DNA from: Sulfidibacter corallicola
Lineage (GTDB): Bacteria > Acidobacteriota > Holophagae > Acanthopleuribacterales > Acanthopleuribacteraceae
Length of the DNA: 64,000 bases
NCBI RefSeq assembly: GCF_017498545.1
Contig: NZ_CP071793.1
Coordinates: 11,340,256 to 11,404,255 of the forward strand
Direction of reading: 5' to 3'
Shown here: positions 44,777 through 53,978 of the stretch, piece after piece
How the letters are laid out: every line of letters starts with the position of its first letter
Numbering within the stretch: position 1 is the stretch's first letter
The notes under the pieces: model-generated
The model's database searches: none
What the model was told of the DNA's origin: nothing
What the model saw: the letters and a program-made list of their open reading frames with translations, nothing else
Made by a program: the position numbers and the translations under genes

Positions 44777-46960
44777 TCAATCGCCGATGGTGAAGGAACG
44801 CTTCAGGCTGGCCTGGCTCGACTGTTCGCTGCCCGAGACGGTCAGTGTCAATTCGTAGGCGCCCGGCGTGAGTTGCGGGCCCGCCAAGGTGCCGACGAAA
44901 TGGTAGGCATTGCCCAATGTCTGGGGTTGGTAGGCGTCCGTCACCTGGAACTGGACTTCCACGGGTTCCCCGCCGCGCATCACCTGGTAATTCACCTGGT
45001 AGTTCTGGACCGGTTCGTTCAAATGCCGCAATTGGAAAAACAGATAGTATTCATTGGCGCGCGGCAGCACCGACGTCATCGCCGGCTTGAACAGGTACTT
45101 TTCCATGGCCAGCGGGTCCATCATCTTGCGTTGCCCCGCTTGCGCCTGACGCTGATCCTCGGGAAGATTGGCGAAGCGGATGTGGTTCAGCGGCACCATC
45201 TCCGAATCCGGGGCACCGTAAAACACCATTTGGCTGATGTGAAGCGATTCTCCGGAAGAATCCGGCGAACTGCAGGGCATTTCCAGAATACTCTCCTGCC
45301 CGTTGTCCAGATCGATGATCTTGGCCCGCACGAATCGCGGCATTTCCGGCGGCAGCAACACATCGTAGAAGAGCACCTGCTTGCCCTGCACCTTGGGTTT
45401 GACCACCGAGGTCACCAGGTCCACGCGCTCGCGTCGTTCGTTCAGCGTGACGAATCCCAACTCGAACCCGTTTTCGGGCACTCGATCCACCGGCAGTTGA
45501 AGGAATATCGGTACCAGCGCACCCGGTCCCTCCGGTTTGGGGAAACCCACGTAGCCGATCTCGGCGTTCAGGTCGTTGCGCCTGCTCTGGCTGAAGAGGA
45601 TCGACGATTCGAAGTCGACGGCGCGTTCATGGTGGTTCATTTCGAGATAGGACTTCAGCGGGCGGAACCGATCGCCGTAAGTGAGCTTGGCACCGGACCG
45701 TCCTCCCGCCAACGACACCTTGACCCGCGTCGTCTTTTTCGGCACTTCCACGGTGTATCCGAGCCGGTAATAGTGATTCACGCGTTCCTGGAACTTTTGC
45801 GACGCCTTCGCGAAGCCACCCAGCGCGTGGGCCGCCACCATGATGCCGCCGGTGTTCTCGGACGTGTGGAACGGTCCGGAGGTCAGCGCCTGGGTATCTT
45901 CGAGCACGGTTCCCTCGATCGGTTGGAACTTGGATCCCAACTTGCGCAAGGGGTTCGTCAAGCCTTCGACACGAATCGACTGGCTCTCGCGAACCGATTG
46001 GCCGATGGCCCGCTGGGGTATGTAGATCAGCGAGTACAGGGTCGTATTGGCGGCGTTCAGGCTGTCGCTGAGCGTTTCGGCCAGTGGCTTGGTGGGATCG
46101 ATCAGGCTGGTGGACAGAACGTACTGGCCGCCGGTGAACAGGTAAATCGACTTGTTGCCGCTCATGGGGCGAAGCACGTGGGCCAGGTGTTCGAGGCCGT
46201 TGACGTAGGTTTGAAAGTACTTGCTCTTGACCACGTGCTTCTGGCGCACCGTGTACTCCAGGTGTTGGAGGCGCCGACCCTGGTCGGTGTTGATTTTGGA
46301 GCGTTCTTCGGCGACGCCGCGTCCCCCCTCATCCATGACCAGCGAGAGCCGCGCGTTGTTGGGCGACAGATAGCGGGAGTATTCGCCGATGACCTGGTCT
46401 TCCACCTGAGCCAGTTTATGATAGAGCGCGCCTTTGTGTTGGGCGCGATCGACGGCCTCGTGCATGCGGCTTTTTTCGGTGGTGAAGCGCGAGAGCGGCA
46501 TCAGCCCGTCCTCCAATTGAACCACCTTGACGAAATCGCCCGGCTTGACCGCGTTGTCGATGAAGTCGTGAACCACCTTGATGAATTCGGGAAACACATC
46601 GACCGTCATGTTGGAGCTGTCGATCACGAGGACCATGATGCGCTCGCCGGTCAGCCCTTCCTGTTTGGGTGCATCCGGATCCTTATCCTCCACCAAGCCG
46701 TCGTCGTGGTAGACGGTACCGGTGGGCTGGGTGACGTTGAGGTCGACCTCCTCGAAAAAGGCCACGCGATGGCCCTTGCCGTCCTCCACGACCTTGAAGT
46801 CTTCGGCCGAGAGGCCCTTGATGGGCTTGCCATCGCGATCGGTCACGTGAACGCGGACGTCTCGAAATACGACGCGAAGGTTTTCCTGAACCGGCTCGGA
46901 AGCCAACGACCAACCCAGACAGAGCGATAGACACAACGGGACCAACGGCCAAAAGCGCAT
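44777..46960 (-). CDS. Exported VWA-domain protein (VWFA-related Acidobacterial type), long form
   Basis: 727 residues from ATG 46960 (GAGG upstream). A signal peptide (FWPLVPLCLSLCLGWSLA) is followed by the family beta domain VRVHVTDRDGKPIKGLSAEDFKVVEDGKGH. The VWA domain (~110-390) has a modified MIDAS: VLVIDSSNMTVD (DSSN instead of DxSxS), which may weaken metal binding. After it come VRPMSGNKSIYLFTGG and GGIMVAAHALGGFAKASQ, the usual C-terminal end of this family. Residues ~430-727 are an extra beta-rich region, like the GWxTD-associated or outer-membrane binding tails. Likely surface or periplasmic binding role. Confidence 0.8.
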   Translation of the reverse strand: MRFWPLVPLCLSLCLGWSLASEPVQENLRVVFRDVRVHVTDRDGKPIKGLSAEDFKVVEDGKGHRVAFFEEVDLNVTQPTGTVYHDDGLVEDKDPDAPKQEGLTGERIMVLVIDSSNMTVDVFPEFIKVVHDFIDNAVKPGDFVKVVQLEDGLMPLSRFTTEKSRMHEAVDRAQHKGALYHKLAQVEDQVIGEYSRYLSPNNARLSLVMDEGGRGVAEERSKINTDQGRRLQHLEYTVRQKHVVKSKYFQTYVNGLEHLAHVLRPMSGNKSIYLFTGGQYVLSTSLIDPTKPLAETLSDSLNAANTTLYSLIYIPQRAIGQSVRESQSIRVEGLTNPLRKLGSKFQPIEGTVLEDTQALTSGPFHTSENTGGIMVAAHALGGFAKASQKFQERVNHYYRLGYTVEVPKKTTRVKVSLAGGRSGAKLTYGDRFRPLKSYLEMNHHERAVDFESSILFSQSRRNDLNAEIGYVGFPKPEGPGALVPIFLQLPVDRVPENGFELGFVTLNERRERVDLVTSVVKPKVQGKQVLFYDVLLPPEMPRFVRAKIIDLDNGQESILEMPCSSPDSSGESLHISQMVFYGAPDSEMVPLNHIRFANLPEDQRQAQAGQRKMMDPLAMEKYLFKPAMTSVLPRANEYYLFFQLRHLNEPVQNYQVNYQVMRGGEPVEVQFQVTDAYQPQTLGNAYHFVGTLAGPQLTPGAYELTLTVSGSEQSSQASLKRSFTIGD

Positions 46961-47578
46961 AGCGAACCTCGAAATCCTGAGTGTGAGGCGAGCACGGTGC
47001 CACTGACGAAAGCGGGGCACACCGACAAAACGGGGAGACAGATCGCCTATGTTGCAAGGAACGTTTATGTAGCGAAAGTCACCCACGCGCCGAATCAGGG
47101 AAACCATCGACCGCGCGATCGCACGTCATGCAGAACGCTAAGGCACTGCCAGGTAAGCGAGAACCCCGATCCGGATTTTTTCAATGCAAACTCTGTCCAC
47201 GGATCACACAGATTGACACGAATTCAGGAACCGTCTTCGGATTCGACACGCCAGATTTTTCCAGCGCCCGATGATTCAAGGGAGACCACCATTAAACACA
47301 AATCATTCAAAACAAACATATTACGCACAAAACACCTTGCCACGCACTCCGACAGTGAGGATCCTTTGCCCCAGCGAAGGCTTTCGGGAAGACAAGAAAC
47401 CAGGGTACTGCGGGACAGTCAGGTATAAGAAGTTCTCATTCGGCAAATTCGTAGGCATGGTTCTCTTCCCAGCGTCCAACCGAACGGGCCTTCCGCGATC
47501 AGCGAGATTTTGCATCTTCAGCCACCCGGTGGCTTTGTATTCTCCCATCTACCCGGAAACGGCCAATCCAAGACCATC
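46961..47578. other. Intergenic region, about 600 bases
   Basis: Spacer between two minus-strand genes. It contains one copy of a dispersed 31-base motif (47193-47223; CTGTCCACGGATCACACAG and neighbours) also found at 60575-60605. No gene recognised. Confidence 0.4.
47193..47223 (-). repeat. Dispersed 31-base motif, copy 1
   Basis: On the minus strand it reads ATTCGTGTCAATC and then GTGTGATCCGTGGACAG. It matches 60575-60605 with one difference. Confidence 0.65.
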
Positions 47579-48862
47579 TCACCAGCCGCGGAGGGTGACC
47601 TCCCGGCCGCCGTCGATCTCGCGGTTTTCGTACTGCCAGCCCATCTTGTTCGAAATCTTTTCCACCAGGGTCAGCCCCATGCCGAACCCGTAACAGGCGC
47701 CACCGTGATCGATCACTTCATCGTGCACGTTCCGATTGCGAATGAACACGCCCGAGGCGTCGACCACCACGCTCACCGTTCCTTCCGACGTGTATTGGAA
47801 GGCATTGCGCAACAGATTGCTTACCGCAATCCGGCAGGGGCTCTCGGCGGTTTCGACGCACAGGGGTTCCAGGTTGGTTTCCACCACCACGGATTTTCCC
47901 TCGAGCAGGTAGCGGTACTCCTCGATGAGACTGGCGACCAGTCGATCCAGCGCGACCGGCTCTGCCTGAGGCGTCGTGTCCTCCTCCCGGCTCAACCAGA
48001 GCAGGGTCTCGGTCATTTGGGCCATGGTCTTCGCCGAACGATCGATCCGCGCCATCGGCGATTCGAGGGGGTGGTTGCCCTCGATGCGGCGGTGGATGAG
48101 TTCCACATTGTTGCGGATCACGGCGATCGGGGTACGCAGCTCGTGGCTCGCGAAACGCAGGAAATGCTGCTCGCGCTGCAGGACCTCGGTGATGCGTTGG
48201 AAGGCCCCGTGCAGTTTGGCGGCCACCAATTCCAACTCCTTGTAGGTGAAGCTCGGCCGCGGTCGGGCCAGGTTCTCCATGGTCAACCCTTCGGCCCAGG
48301 CGGCCATGTCACCGATCGGACGCCGCAATTGCCGAACCAGCAAATAGGCGATCGCCGCCACGAACAACAAGAACACCAGGGCCGCCCGCCAAACCAGGTT
48401 CCAAATGCGCAGGAACTGCTGCTCGGCGGCCGGTGTCAATTCCTTGTGGGTGTACTTGAGATAAAAATAGAGGCGCCGCCCGTCGAACAGGTCATAGGGG
48501 TACAGGCAATGAAAGGCGAACTCCTTGCCGATATCGTCGAACACGGTGAAATCATGCTCGGCGTCGGTCAGCAGGTGTGCCGCGCGATGCTTCTCGACCG
48601 GAAAACGCGCCAGGATCGCGTCGGGCAAGGTTTCCTCACCCACGTAGACTTGATAGGTTCGCATGAACGGCAAGCGGGCGTCGGGATCCTCGCGCAGCGC
48701 ACGTTCGTAGAGAATGGCTTCCAGTTCGAACTGGTCCGCCGTGTTGCGCTCGAAGCCCTTTTCGAAATACCAGCGAATCATGAACGTGTAGCCGATCACC
48801 ATCGACATCGCGGTCACCAGCAGGGTCAGGATCACGACCAGTCCGAGGCTGAGCTTCTTCAC
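47579..48862 (-). CDS. Sensor histidine kinase of the efflux operon
   Basis: 427 residues, GTG start overlapping the regulator's stop (GTGA). Two membrane helices (~7-28 and ~155-178) flank a periplasmic sensor domain (~29-155). HAMP-like segment ~178-230, then the H-box FASHELRTPIAVIRNNVE (His ~250) and an ATPase domain with NLLRNAFQYTSEG (N-box) and GFGMGLTLVEKI (G2 box). It should autophosphorylate and pass phosphate to the neighbouring regulator, most likely in response to an efflux substrate or envelope stress. Confidence 0.9.
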   Translation of the reverse strand: MKKLSLGLVVILTLLVTAMSMVIGYTFMIRWYFEKGFERNTADQFELEAILYERALREDPDARLPFMRTYQVYVGEETLPDAILARFPVEKHRAAHLLTDAEHDFTVFDDIGKEFAFHCLYPYDLFDGRRLYFYLKYTHKELTPAAEQQFLRIWNLVWRAALVFLLFVAAIAYLLVRQLRRPIGDMAAWAEGLTMENLARPRPSFTYKELELVAAKLHGAFQRITEVLQREQHFLRFASHELRTPIAVIRNNVELIHRRIEGNHPLESPMARIDRSAKTMAQMTETLLWLSREEDTTPQAEPVALDRLVASLIEEYRYLLEGKSVVVETNLEPLCVETAESPCRIAVSNLLRNAFQYTSEGTVSVVVDASGVFIRNRNVHDEVIDHGGACYGFGMGLTLVEKISNKMGWQYENREIDGGREVTLRGW

Positions 48863-49536
48863 GTCCGCCCTCCGCGAACCACGAACCCGTGACCCGGCAC
48901 GGTCTCGATAAGCGGCCGATCGAAACCGCGATCGACCGCCTGACGCAAATGGTGAACGTGCACCTTGAGCGCGTTGCTGTCGGGCGGATCGTCGCCCCAG
49001 ACGGCTTGAGCCAACTGGTGGCGGCTGACCACGCGCGGGCTCTGGCGCATGAGGGTCTCAAGCAGGATCCAGCCCGTGGGCGAAACCTGCAACTCGCGAC
49101 CGTCTCGCCAGACCCGGCGCTGATCGATGTCGATCTCGAGGTCGGCCACCCGCAAGCGGCGAACCTGGCCGCTACGGCGCCGCGCCAGGGCCTGCACGCG
49201 CACGACCAGCTCCTCCAGGGCGAACGGTTTGACGAGGTAGTCGTCGGTGCCGGCCCGAAAGCCGGCCACCTTGTCGGCGACGGTGTCGCGGGCGGTGAGC
49301 ATCAGGACCGGCGTGTCGACGCCGGCTTCACGCAACGCCGTGCAGACGGCCAAACCGTCCATGCGCGGCAGCATGATGTCCAGCAGCAACACGTCGTAGC
49401 GCCCGGCACGAGCCAGGTTCAACCCGGCCAGGCCATTGGAGGCGTGATCGCAGGAGATACCTTCCAAATCAAGGAAGTCGTGGATCGTCGCGGCCAGGTC
49501 CAGATCGTCTTCCACCAACAACACCATCAGGGTCAT
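48859..49536 (-). CDS. OmpR-family response regulator of the efflux operon
   Basis: 225 residues. Receiver domain with acidic pair E9/D10-D11, phospho-acceptor Asp53 (LLLDIMLPRMDG), Thr (LMLTARDTVADK) and Lys (YLVKPFALEE). Winged-helix DNA-binding domain ~130-222 (LQVSPTGWILLETLMRQSPRVVSRHQLAQAVWGDD, VETVPGHGFVVRGG). Start is one base past the RND gene stop; an internal ATG at 49527 is possible. Expected to control its own operon. Confidence 0.92.
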   Translation of the reverse strand: MTLMVLLVEDDLDLAATIHDFLDLEGISCDHASNGLAGLNLARAGRYDVLLLDIMLPRMDGLAVCTALREAGVDTPVLMLTARDTVADKVAGFRAGTDDYLVKPFALEELVVRVQALARRRSGQVRRLRVADLEIDIDQRRVWRDGRELQVSPTGWILLETLMRQSPRVVSRHQLAQAVWGDDPPDSNALKVHVHHLRQAVDRGFDRPLIETVPGHGFVVRGGRT

Positions 49537-49537
49537 C

Positions 49538-52500
49538 TCAGGCCACCTCCGGTTCGATCATCGGTTCCGCCGCCGGCTTGAACCGCGCCGCCAGCGCTAC
49601 CACATCCTCCCAGATGTGAACCAAAACCGGTACCAGAATCAGGGTGATGAAGGTGGCGAACATGACACCGTAGGAAAGCGAGGTCGCCACGGGAATCAGG
49701 TACTGCGCCTGTTCCGAGGTTTCCTGGAGCAGCGGGAACAGGCCCGCGAACGTGGTCAGCGAGGTCAACAGGATGGCCCGCAGGCGCCGCGTACCGGCAG
49801 CCCTGAGCGCGTCCTTCAGGGTCAACCCCTCGGCACGGTACTCGTTGTAGGCCGCCACCAGGATCAGGCTGTCGTTGACCACCACGCCGCACAGGGCGAG
49901 GAAGCCGAAGCTGGAGAGCAGCGTCAGGGCCAGGCCGTTGATCCAGTGGCCCGCGATAGCGCCCACCAATCCGAAGGGGATGACGGCCATGATGATGACC
50001 GGCTGCACGTAGGACTTCAGCGGAACGGCCAACAGCACGTAGATCAGCAGCAGCGAGAGCATGAACATCTTCATCATCGACGCGGTGGTTTCGGCATCTT
50101 CCTGGGCCTCGCCCGCCAATCGGATGAAGATACCGGGGTGGGCGGCGCGAAGTTTGGGGAACTGTTCCACGGTGAGTTGATCGACCACCTGCGCGGGGGC
50201 GATCACGCCCTTGTCCACGTCGGCGGTGATGATCGCGGCCCGTTGGCCGTCGAGGCGTTGGATCTCGGAAACGTCGTACCCGGAATTGAGTTCGGCCACC
50301 ACCGAAAGCGGCACCACATCCCCGTCGGGCGTACGCACCCGCATGTCGGCCAGATCGCTGGGATCGCTGCGTCGGTCGGCGGGATACCGGACACGCACCT
50401 TGACCTCGTCCTTGCCGCGCTGCACCCGCTGGACCTCGTAACCGAAATAGGCCTGCTGGATTTGCGCGGCGAGCGCGGCCGTATCCAGGCCGCGGGTCCG
50501 GCCCTCCTCGGTCAGGGTCAGTTGAATGCGCGGTTGGCTGTCGCGCAGGTTGTGCTGGACGTTTTCCACACCCACGAACTTTTTCAACTCCGCCACCAGC
50601 TCGGCGCCAACCTGTTTCAATTGGGCCTGGTCCTCGGCGAGGATTTCGACCCGCAAGTCCTCCTCCCCTTCCCATTCACTGCTGAACTTGAGGGAGCGAA
50701 TGCCTTCCGGTGTGCCGATCGCCTGTTCCCAACGCTCGCTGACCGCCAAGGTACCGAGCGGCCGTTCTTCCCTATCGCTCAATTCGGCGACCAGGTAGGC
50801 GGTGTGATCGTCGACCATGTGCGTCTGGAGCGAGGTGATCACCGGCTTGTCCAGTCCATGGCTTTCGACCAGTTCGCGATTGAGCTGCAGTGCACGCTCC
50901 TCGATCAGGCGTGCGTGGCGCTCGGTCAATCCGTAACCGGCATCTTCTTCCAGCGTCATGGTCACGGTGATCACGTCACCGGCGATCTGCGGGAAAAAGA
51001 TGCTGCGCACGCGGCCGGTGGTGACCAGCCCGATCGCGAGCACGAAGAGACAGGAGAAGAGCAGCACGGATGCGTAGCGGTATCGCAGCGCCACCCCCAG
51101 AGTGGGCAGGTACATCCGTTCGCGGAACCAGCCCAGGCCGTTTCCGACCGCCGTTTGGATCTTGGCCCAGAGGGCGCCGAGCCCGCGGGCGGGCGGCAGG
51201 CCGTGGGTCTGGACGTGGGCCAGGTGGGCCGGCAGGATCAACTTGGATTCCACGATCGAGAACAGGAGACAGACCACCACGATCATCGCGAACTGGCTGA
51301 AGATCTGGCCCATCTGCCCTTCGATCAGGGTCAGCGGGTAGAATGCGGCCACGGTGGTCAGGACGCCGAACAGGGTGGGCACGGCCACGCGGTGTACACC
51401 GCGGATGGTGCTTTTCATCGAGTCGCCGTGTTGCTGGCGCATGGTGTACACGCTCTCGCCGACCACGACCGCATCGTCGACCACGATCCCCAGCGCGATG
51501 ATGAAGCCGAAGGTCGTCAGGTCGTTGAGGGAAAGGTCCATGAATCCCTGTCCCATCAACATCACGGTTCCCGCGAAGCAGATCGGCAGGCCCATGGCGG
51601 CCCAGAAGGCGACGCGCAGGTTGAGGAACAGCGCCAAAACCAGCATGACCAGGAAGATTCCGGTCAACCCGTTGTCGAACATGGTGGCCAAGCGCTCACG
51701 CATGTGGTGGCTGGTATCGAACCAGGTCGAGATCGCCACGCCTTCGGGCACACTGGGGTTGGCCTGCCACTCGGCGACGAGTTCGTCGACCTCTTCGACG
51801 ATCTGGGTCACATCGCTGCGTTCGCCCATGACGACCTGAAGGCCGATCGAGGGTTGCCCCTGAAAGCGCATCCAGGCGCGCGGGCTCTCGGCGAATTCGT
51901 CGTGAATCTCGGCGACCTGGCCCAAGTGGAGCCGACTGCCGTCGGTTCGGGTGGCGACCACCAGATCGACGAAGTCGCGGTACTGGTAACTTTGGCGATC
52001 CGCTTTGAGGATGACCGTTCCCTGTTCGTCGCGTAGCTCGCCGCTCAGTTCGGTGAGCGATTCACCGGCCACCGCCTGCGAAATGTCGGCGAGGGTCAAC
52101 CCATAGGCCTGCAGGCGCGCTTCGTCGACTTCGATCGCGATTTCCGGATCGCGCCAACCACCGAACTTGACCTTGTCCACCGTGTCGAGCCGCAACAGGT
52201 CCTCGCGCACGCGGCGCGCCAGGCGCTGCATGGTGTGGCGATCGGCGTCCCCGTAGATCTGCACCCAAATGGCGTGTTCTTCCCACTTCTCTTCGCTGAT
52301 GATGGGGTTTTCGGCGCGAACGGGAAGGTTGGGAATCGAATCGACGGCGGTTTTCACGTCGTTGAGCAGTTCCGTCAAATCCTGATCAAGTTCCCGTTCG
52401 ATCTGCACCGTCACGCCGTTGCCGTCCGAGGTGGTGGTGATCTTCTTGATCCCGGTCAGGCCCTGCAGCGATTCCTCGATCTTGATGGCGATGCCCTCTT

Positions 52501-52702
52501 CGGCCTGCTTGGGCGAACCACTGATGAACGGCACCGTGATGTTCACGTTTTTGGGCTCCAGAGGTGGAAACCCTTCCTTGCGCAGGCCCATTCCGGTGGT
52601 GATCCCGAAGACGATGATGCCCACCATCAACAGGTTGGCGGCGACCGGGTTGTTCGCGAACCAGGCGATCAGGCCGTTGCCGGGGTTACTCGGCGCGGTC
52701 AT
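49538..52702 (-). CDS. RND-family efflux transporter permease
   Basis: 1054 residues, full length for the hydrophobe/amphiphile or heavy-metal RND family. N-terminal helix (IAWFANNPVAANLLMVGIIVFGI), two large periplasmic loops (~45-330 and ~565-865) and two sets of membrane helices. Motifs: LNDLTTFGFIIALGIVVDDAVVVGESVY with the DD of the proton relay in helix 4, and SFGFLALCGVVVNDSLILVAAYNEYRAEG in the second half. Sequence looks like the broad drug/lipid clade rather than CusA. It uses proton motive force to pump substrates out with its MFP and OMF partners in the same operon. Overlaps the MFP gene by 17 bases. Confidence 0.92.
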   Translation of the reverse strand: MTAPSNPGNGLIAWFANNPVAANLLMVGIIVFGITTGMGLRKEGFPPLEPKNVNITVPFISGSPKQAEEGIAIKIEESLQGLTGIKKITTTSDGNGVTVQIERELDQDLTELLNDVKTAVDSIPNLPVRAENPIISEEKWEEHAIWVQIYGDADRHTMQRLARRVREDLLRLDTVDKVKFGGWRDPEIAIEVDEARLQAYGLTLADISQAVAGESLTELSGELRDEQGTVILKADRQSYQYRDFVDLVVATRTDGSRLHLGQVAEIHDEFAESPRAWMRFQGQPSIGLQVVMGERSDVTQIVEEVDELVAEWQANPSVPEGVAISTWFDTSHHMRERLATMFDNGLTGIFLVMLVLALFLNLRVAFWAAMGLPICFAGTVMLMGQGFMDLSLNDLTTFGFIIALGIVVDDAVVVGESVYTMRQQHGDSMKSTIRGVHRVAVPTLFGVLTTVAAFYPLTLIEGQMGQIFSQFAMIVVVCLLFSIVESKLILPAHLAHVQTHGLPPARGLGALWAKIQTAVGNGLGWFRERMYLPTLGVALRYRYASVLLFSCLFVLAIGLVTTGRVRSIFFPQIAGDVITVTMTLEEDAGYGLTERHARLIEERALQLNRELVESHGLDKPVITSLQTHMVDDHTAYLVAELSDREERPLGTLAVSERWEQAIGTPEGIRSLKFSSEWEGEEDLRVEILAEDQAQLKQVGAELVAELKKFVGVENVQHNLRDSQPRIQLTLTEEGRTRGLDTAALAAQIQQAYFGYEVQRVQRGKDEVKVRVRYPADRRSDPSDLADMRVRTPDGDVVPLSVVAELNSGYDVSEIQRLDGQRAAIITADVDKGVIAPAQVVDQLTVEQFPKLRAAHPGIFIRLAGEAQEDAETTASMMKMFMLSLLLIYVLLAVPLKSYVQPVIIMAVIPFGLVGAIAGHWINGLALTLLSSFGFLALCGVVVNDSLILVAAYNEYRAEGLTLKDALRAAGTRRLRAILLTSLTTFAGLFPLLQETSEQAQYLIPVATSLSYGVMFATFITLILVPVLVHIWEDVVALAARFKPAAEPMIEPEVA

Positions 52703-53978
52703 GGCGGACCTCCTCGGCGGGATCGACCTCGGCCCCGATCTCGCGCTCTTCGAAGGTCATCACCTTCATGCCGGGCGCATAGGCCTGTAGCGGCTGCACC
52801 AGGATCTCGATCTCGGCGTCGCGCGTGGGCGGCGGCACCACCAACTGGCCGTCGCGTTCGAACAGGGGCGAAACGGGATAGCTGGCCAGGCGCCGATCGG
52901 GCGTCACGTACCAGACTTCGCCGCGGCGGGTCATGGCGCTCGCGGGAATCGAGATAACCCGGTCGAGACGTTTCCCGTCGATCTCGGCGGTGACGAAGGT
53001 ACCGGGCAACAAGGGATTCGCCAGCGACAGGGGTTGATCGACGGCGGCGATCAGGGCCCGTTGACGGCTCGCACTTTCCACGTGACGTTCCACCCGCAGG
53101 ACGTAGCCGCGCCAGGTGGCACGCCCGTCGTGGGCCGTCAGGGTCAGCGGCGTCCTGTCGGCGCCGAGCAGGTCCGCCTCGGGCAGGAGCGCCCACTGAT
53201 CGGGACTCAGCGGCACGCGAATCTCCACGCGGTCGCGATCGATCAGATCGGCCACCACGGTGCCTGGCTGGAGGTAGGTGCCCGGCGACACGTGGCGGCG
53301 CAACACGACCGCGTTGAACGGCGCCTTGATGTGGGTCCGTTCCACATCGAGCTGGGCGCTGATCAGACGCGCTTCGGCGGCCGCCAGCTCGGCCCGGGCC
53401 GAAGCGAGCTGGGGCTCGTGCAGCAGCAACGGCGAATCCGGGGTGCCGCTCAATTTGGCGCGCTCCCATTCCCGTCGCGCCTGGGCGGCCTCGCGTTCCT
53501 CCTGAAGCAGGACGACCCGCGCCTGGGCCACCGCCGATCGCGCCAGGGCCAGGCGCTCGAGGTAACGCGACTCGTCCACCTGCACCAGCAGGGCGCCCTT
53601 GTCCACCAGCGAACCGGTGGCGAAGGAAGAGCCGAGATCGACGATCTGGCCTTCCACCTCGGCCGCGAGCGAGATCTCGAACTGGGCGCGTACCTCACCG
53701 TAACCGGTGACGCGGGTCTGCACCTGGGATTCGGAGGCCACCACGACCGCCACTTCGGGAAGGGTCGGGCGTTCCTCTTCCGTCAATTCATCAGGCCGGT
53801 TGTTGGTGGCGACGACGACGCCCGCCACGGTGCCGAACAGTAAGCCGAACGCCAACAGCGTGATGCCGACTCCGCGGAGCACGCCGCCGGATTTTGCCGT
53901 GGATGCCGGCGGGTTCGGCGTTTGGGGAGCGGGTGGCGATGTTTCTACGGGCGGTTCGATTTGATTGGGTTGTTTCAT
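52686..53978 (-). CDS. RND membrane fusion (periplasmic adaptor) protein
   Basis: 430 residues. An N-terminal membrane helix at ~35-55 (GITLLAFGLLFGTVAGVVVA) follows a Pro-rich lead. Lipoyl half-motifs (GEVRAQFEISLAAEVEGQIVDLGSSFATGSLVDKG and HIKAPFNAVVLRRHVSPGTYLQPG) flank an alpha-hairpin coiled coil (~125-210). A beta-barrel and membrane-proximal domain follow. It links the RND pump to the outer-membrane channel. ATGA overlap with the OMF gene. Confidence 0.9.
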   Translation of the reverse strand: MKQPNQIEPPVETSPPAPQTPNPPASTAKSGGVLRGVGITLLAFGLLFGTVAGVVVATNNRPDELTEEERPTLPEVAVVVASESQVQTRVTGYGEVRAQFEISLAAEVEGQIVDLGSSFATGSLVDKGALLVQVDESRYLERLALARSAVAQARVVLLQEEREAAQARREWERAKLSGTPDSPLLLHEPQLASARAELAAAEARLISAQLDVERTHIKAPFNAVVLRRHVSPGTYLQPGTVVADLIDRDRVEIRVPLSPDQWALLPEADLLGADRTPLTLTAHDGRATWRGYVLRVERHVESASRQRALIAAVDQPLSLANPLLPGTFVTAEIDGKRLDRVISIPASAMTRRGEVWYVTPDRRLASYPVSPLFERDGQLVVPPPTRDAEIEILVQPLQAYAPGMKVMTFEEREIGAEVDPAEEVRHDRAE

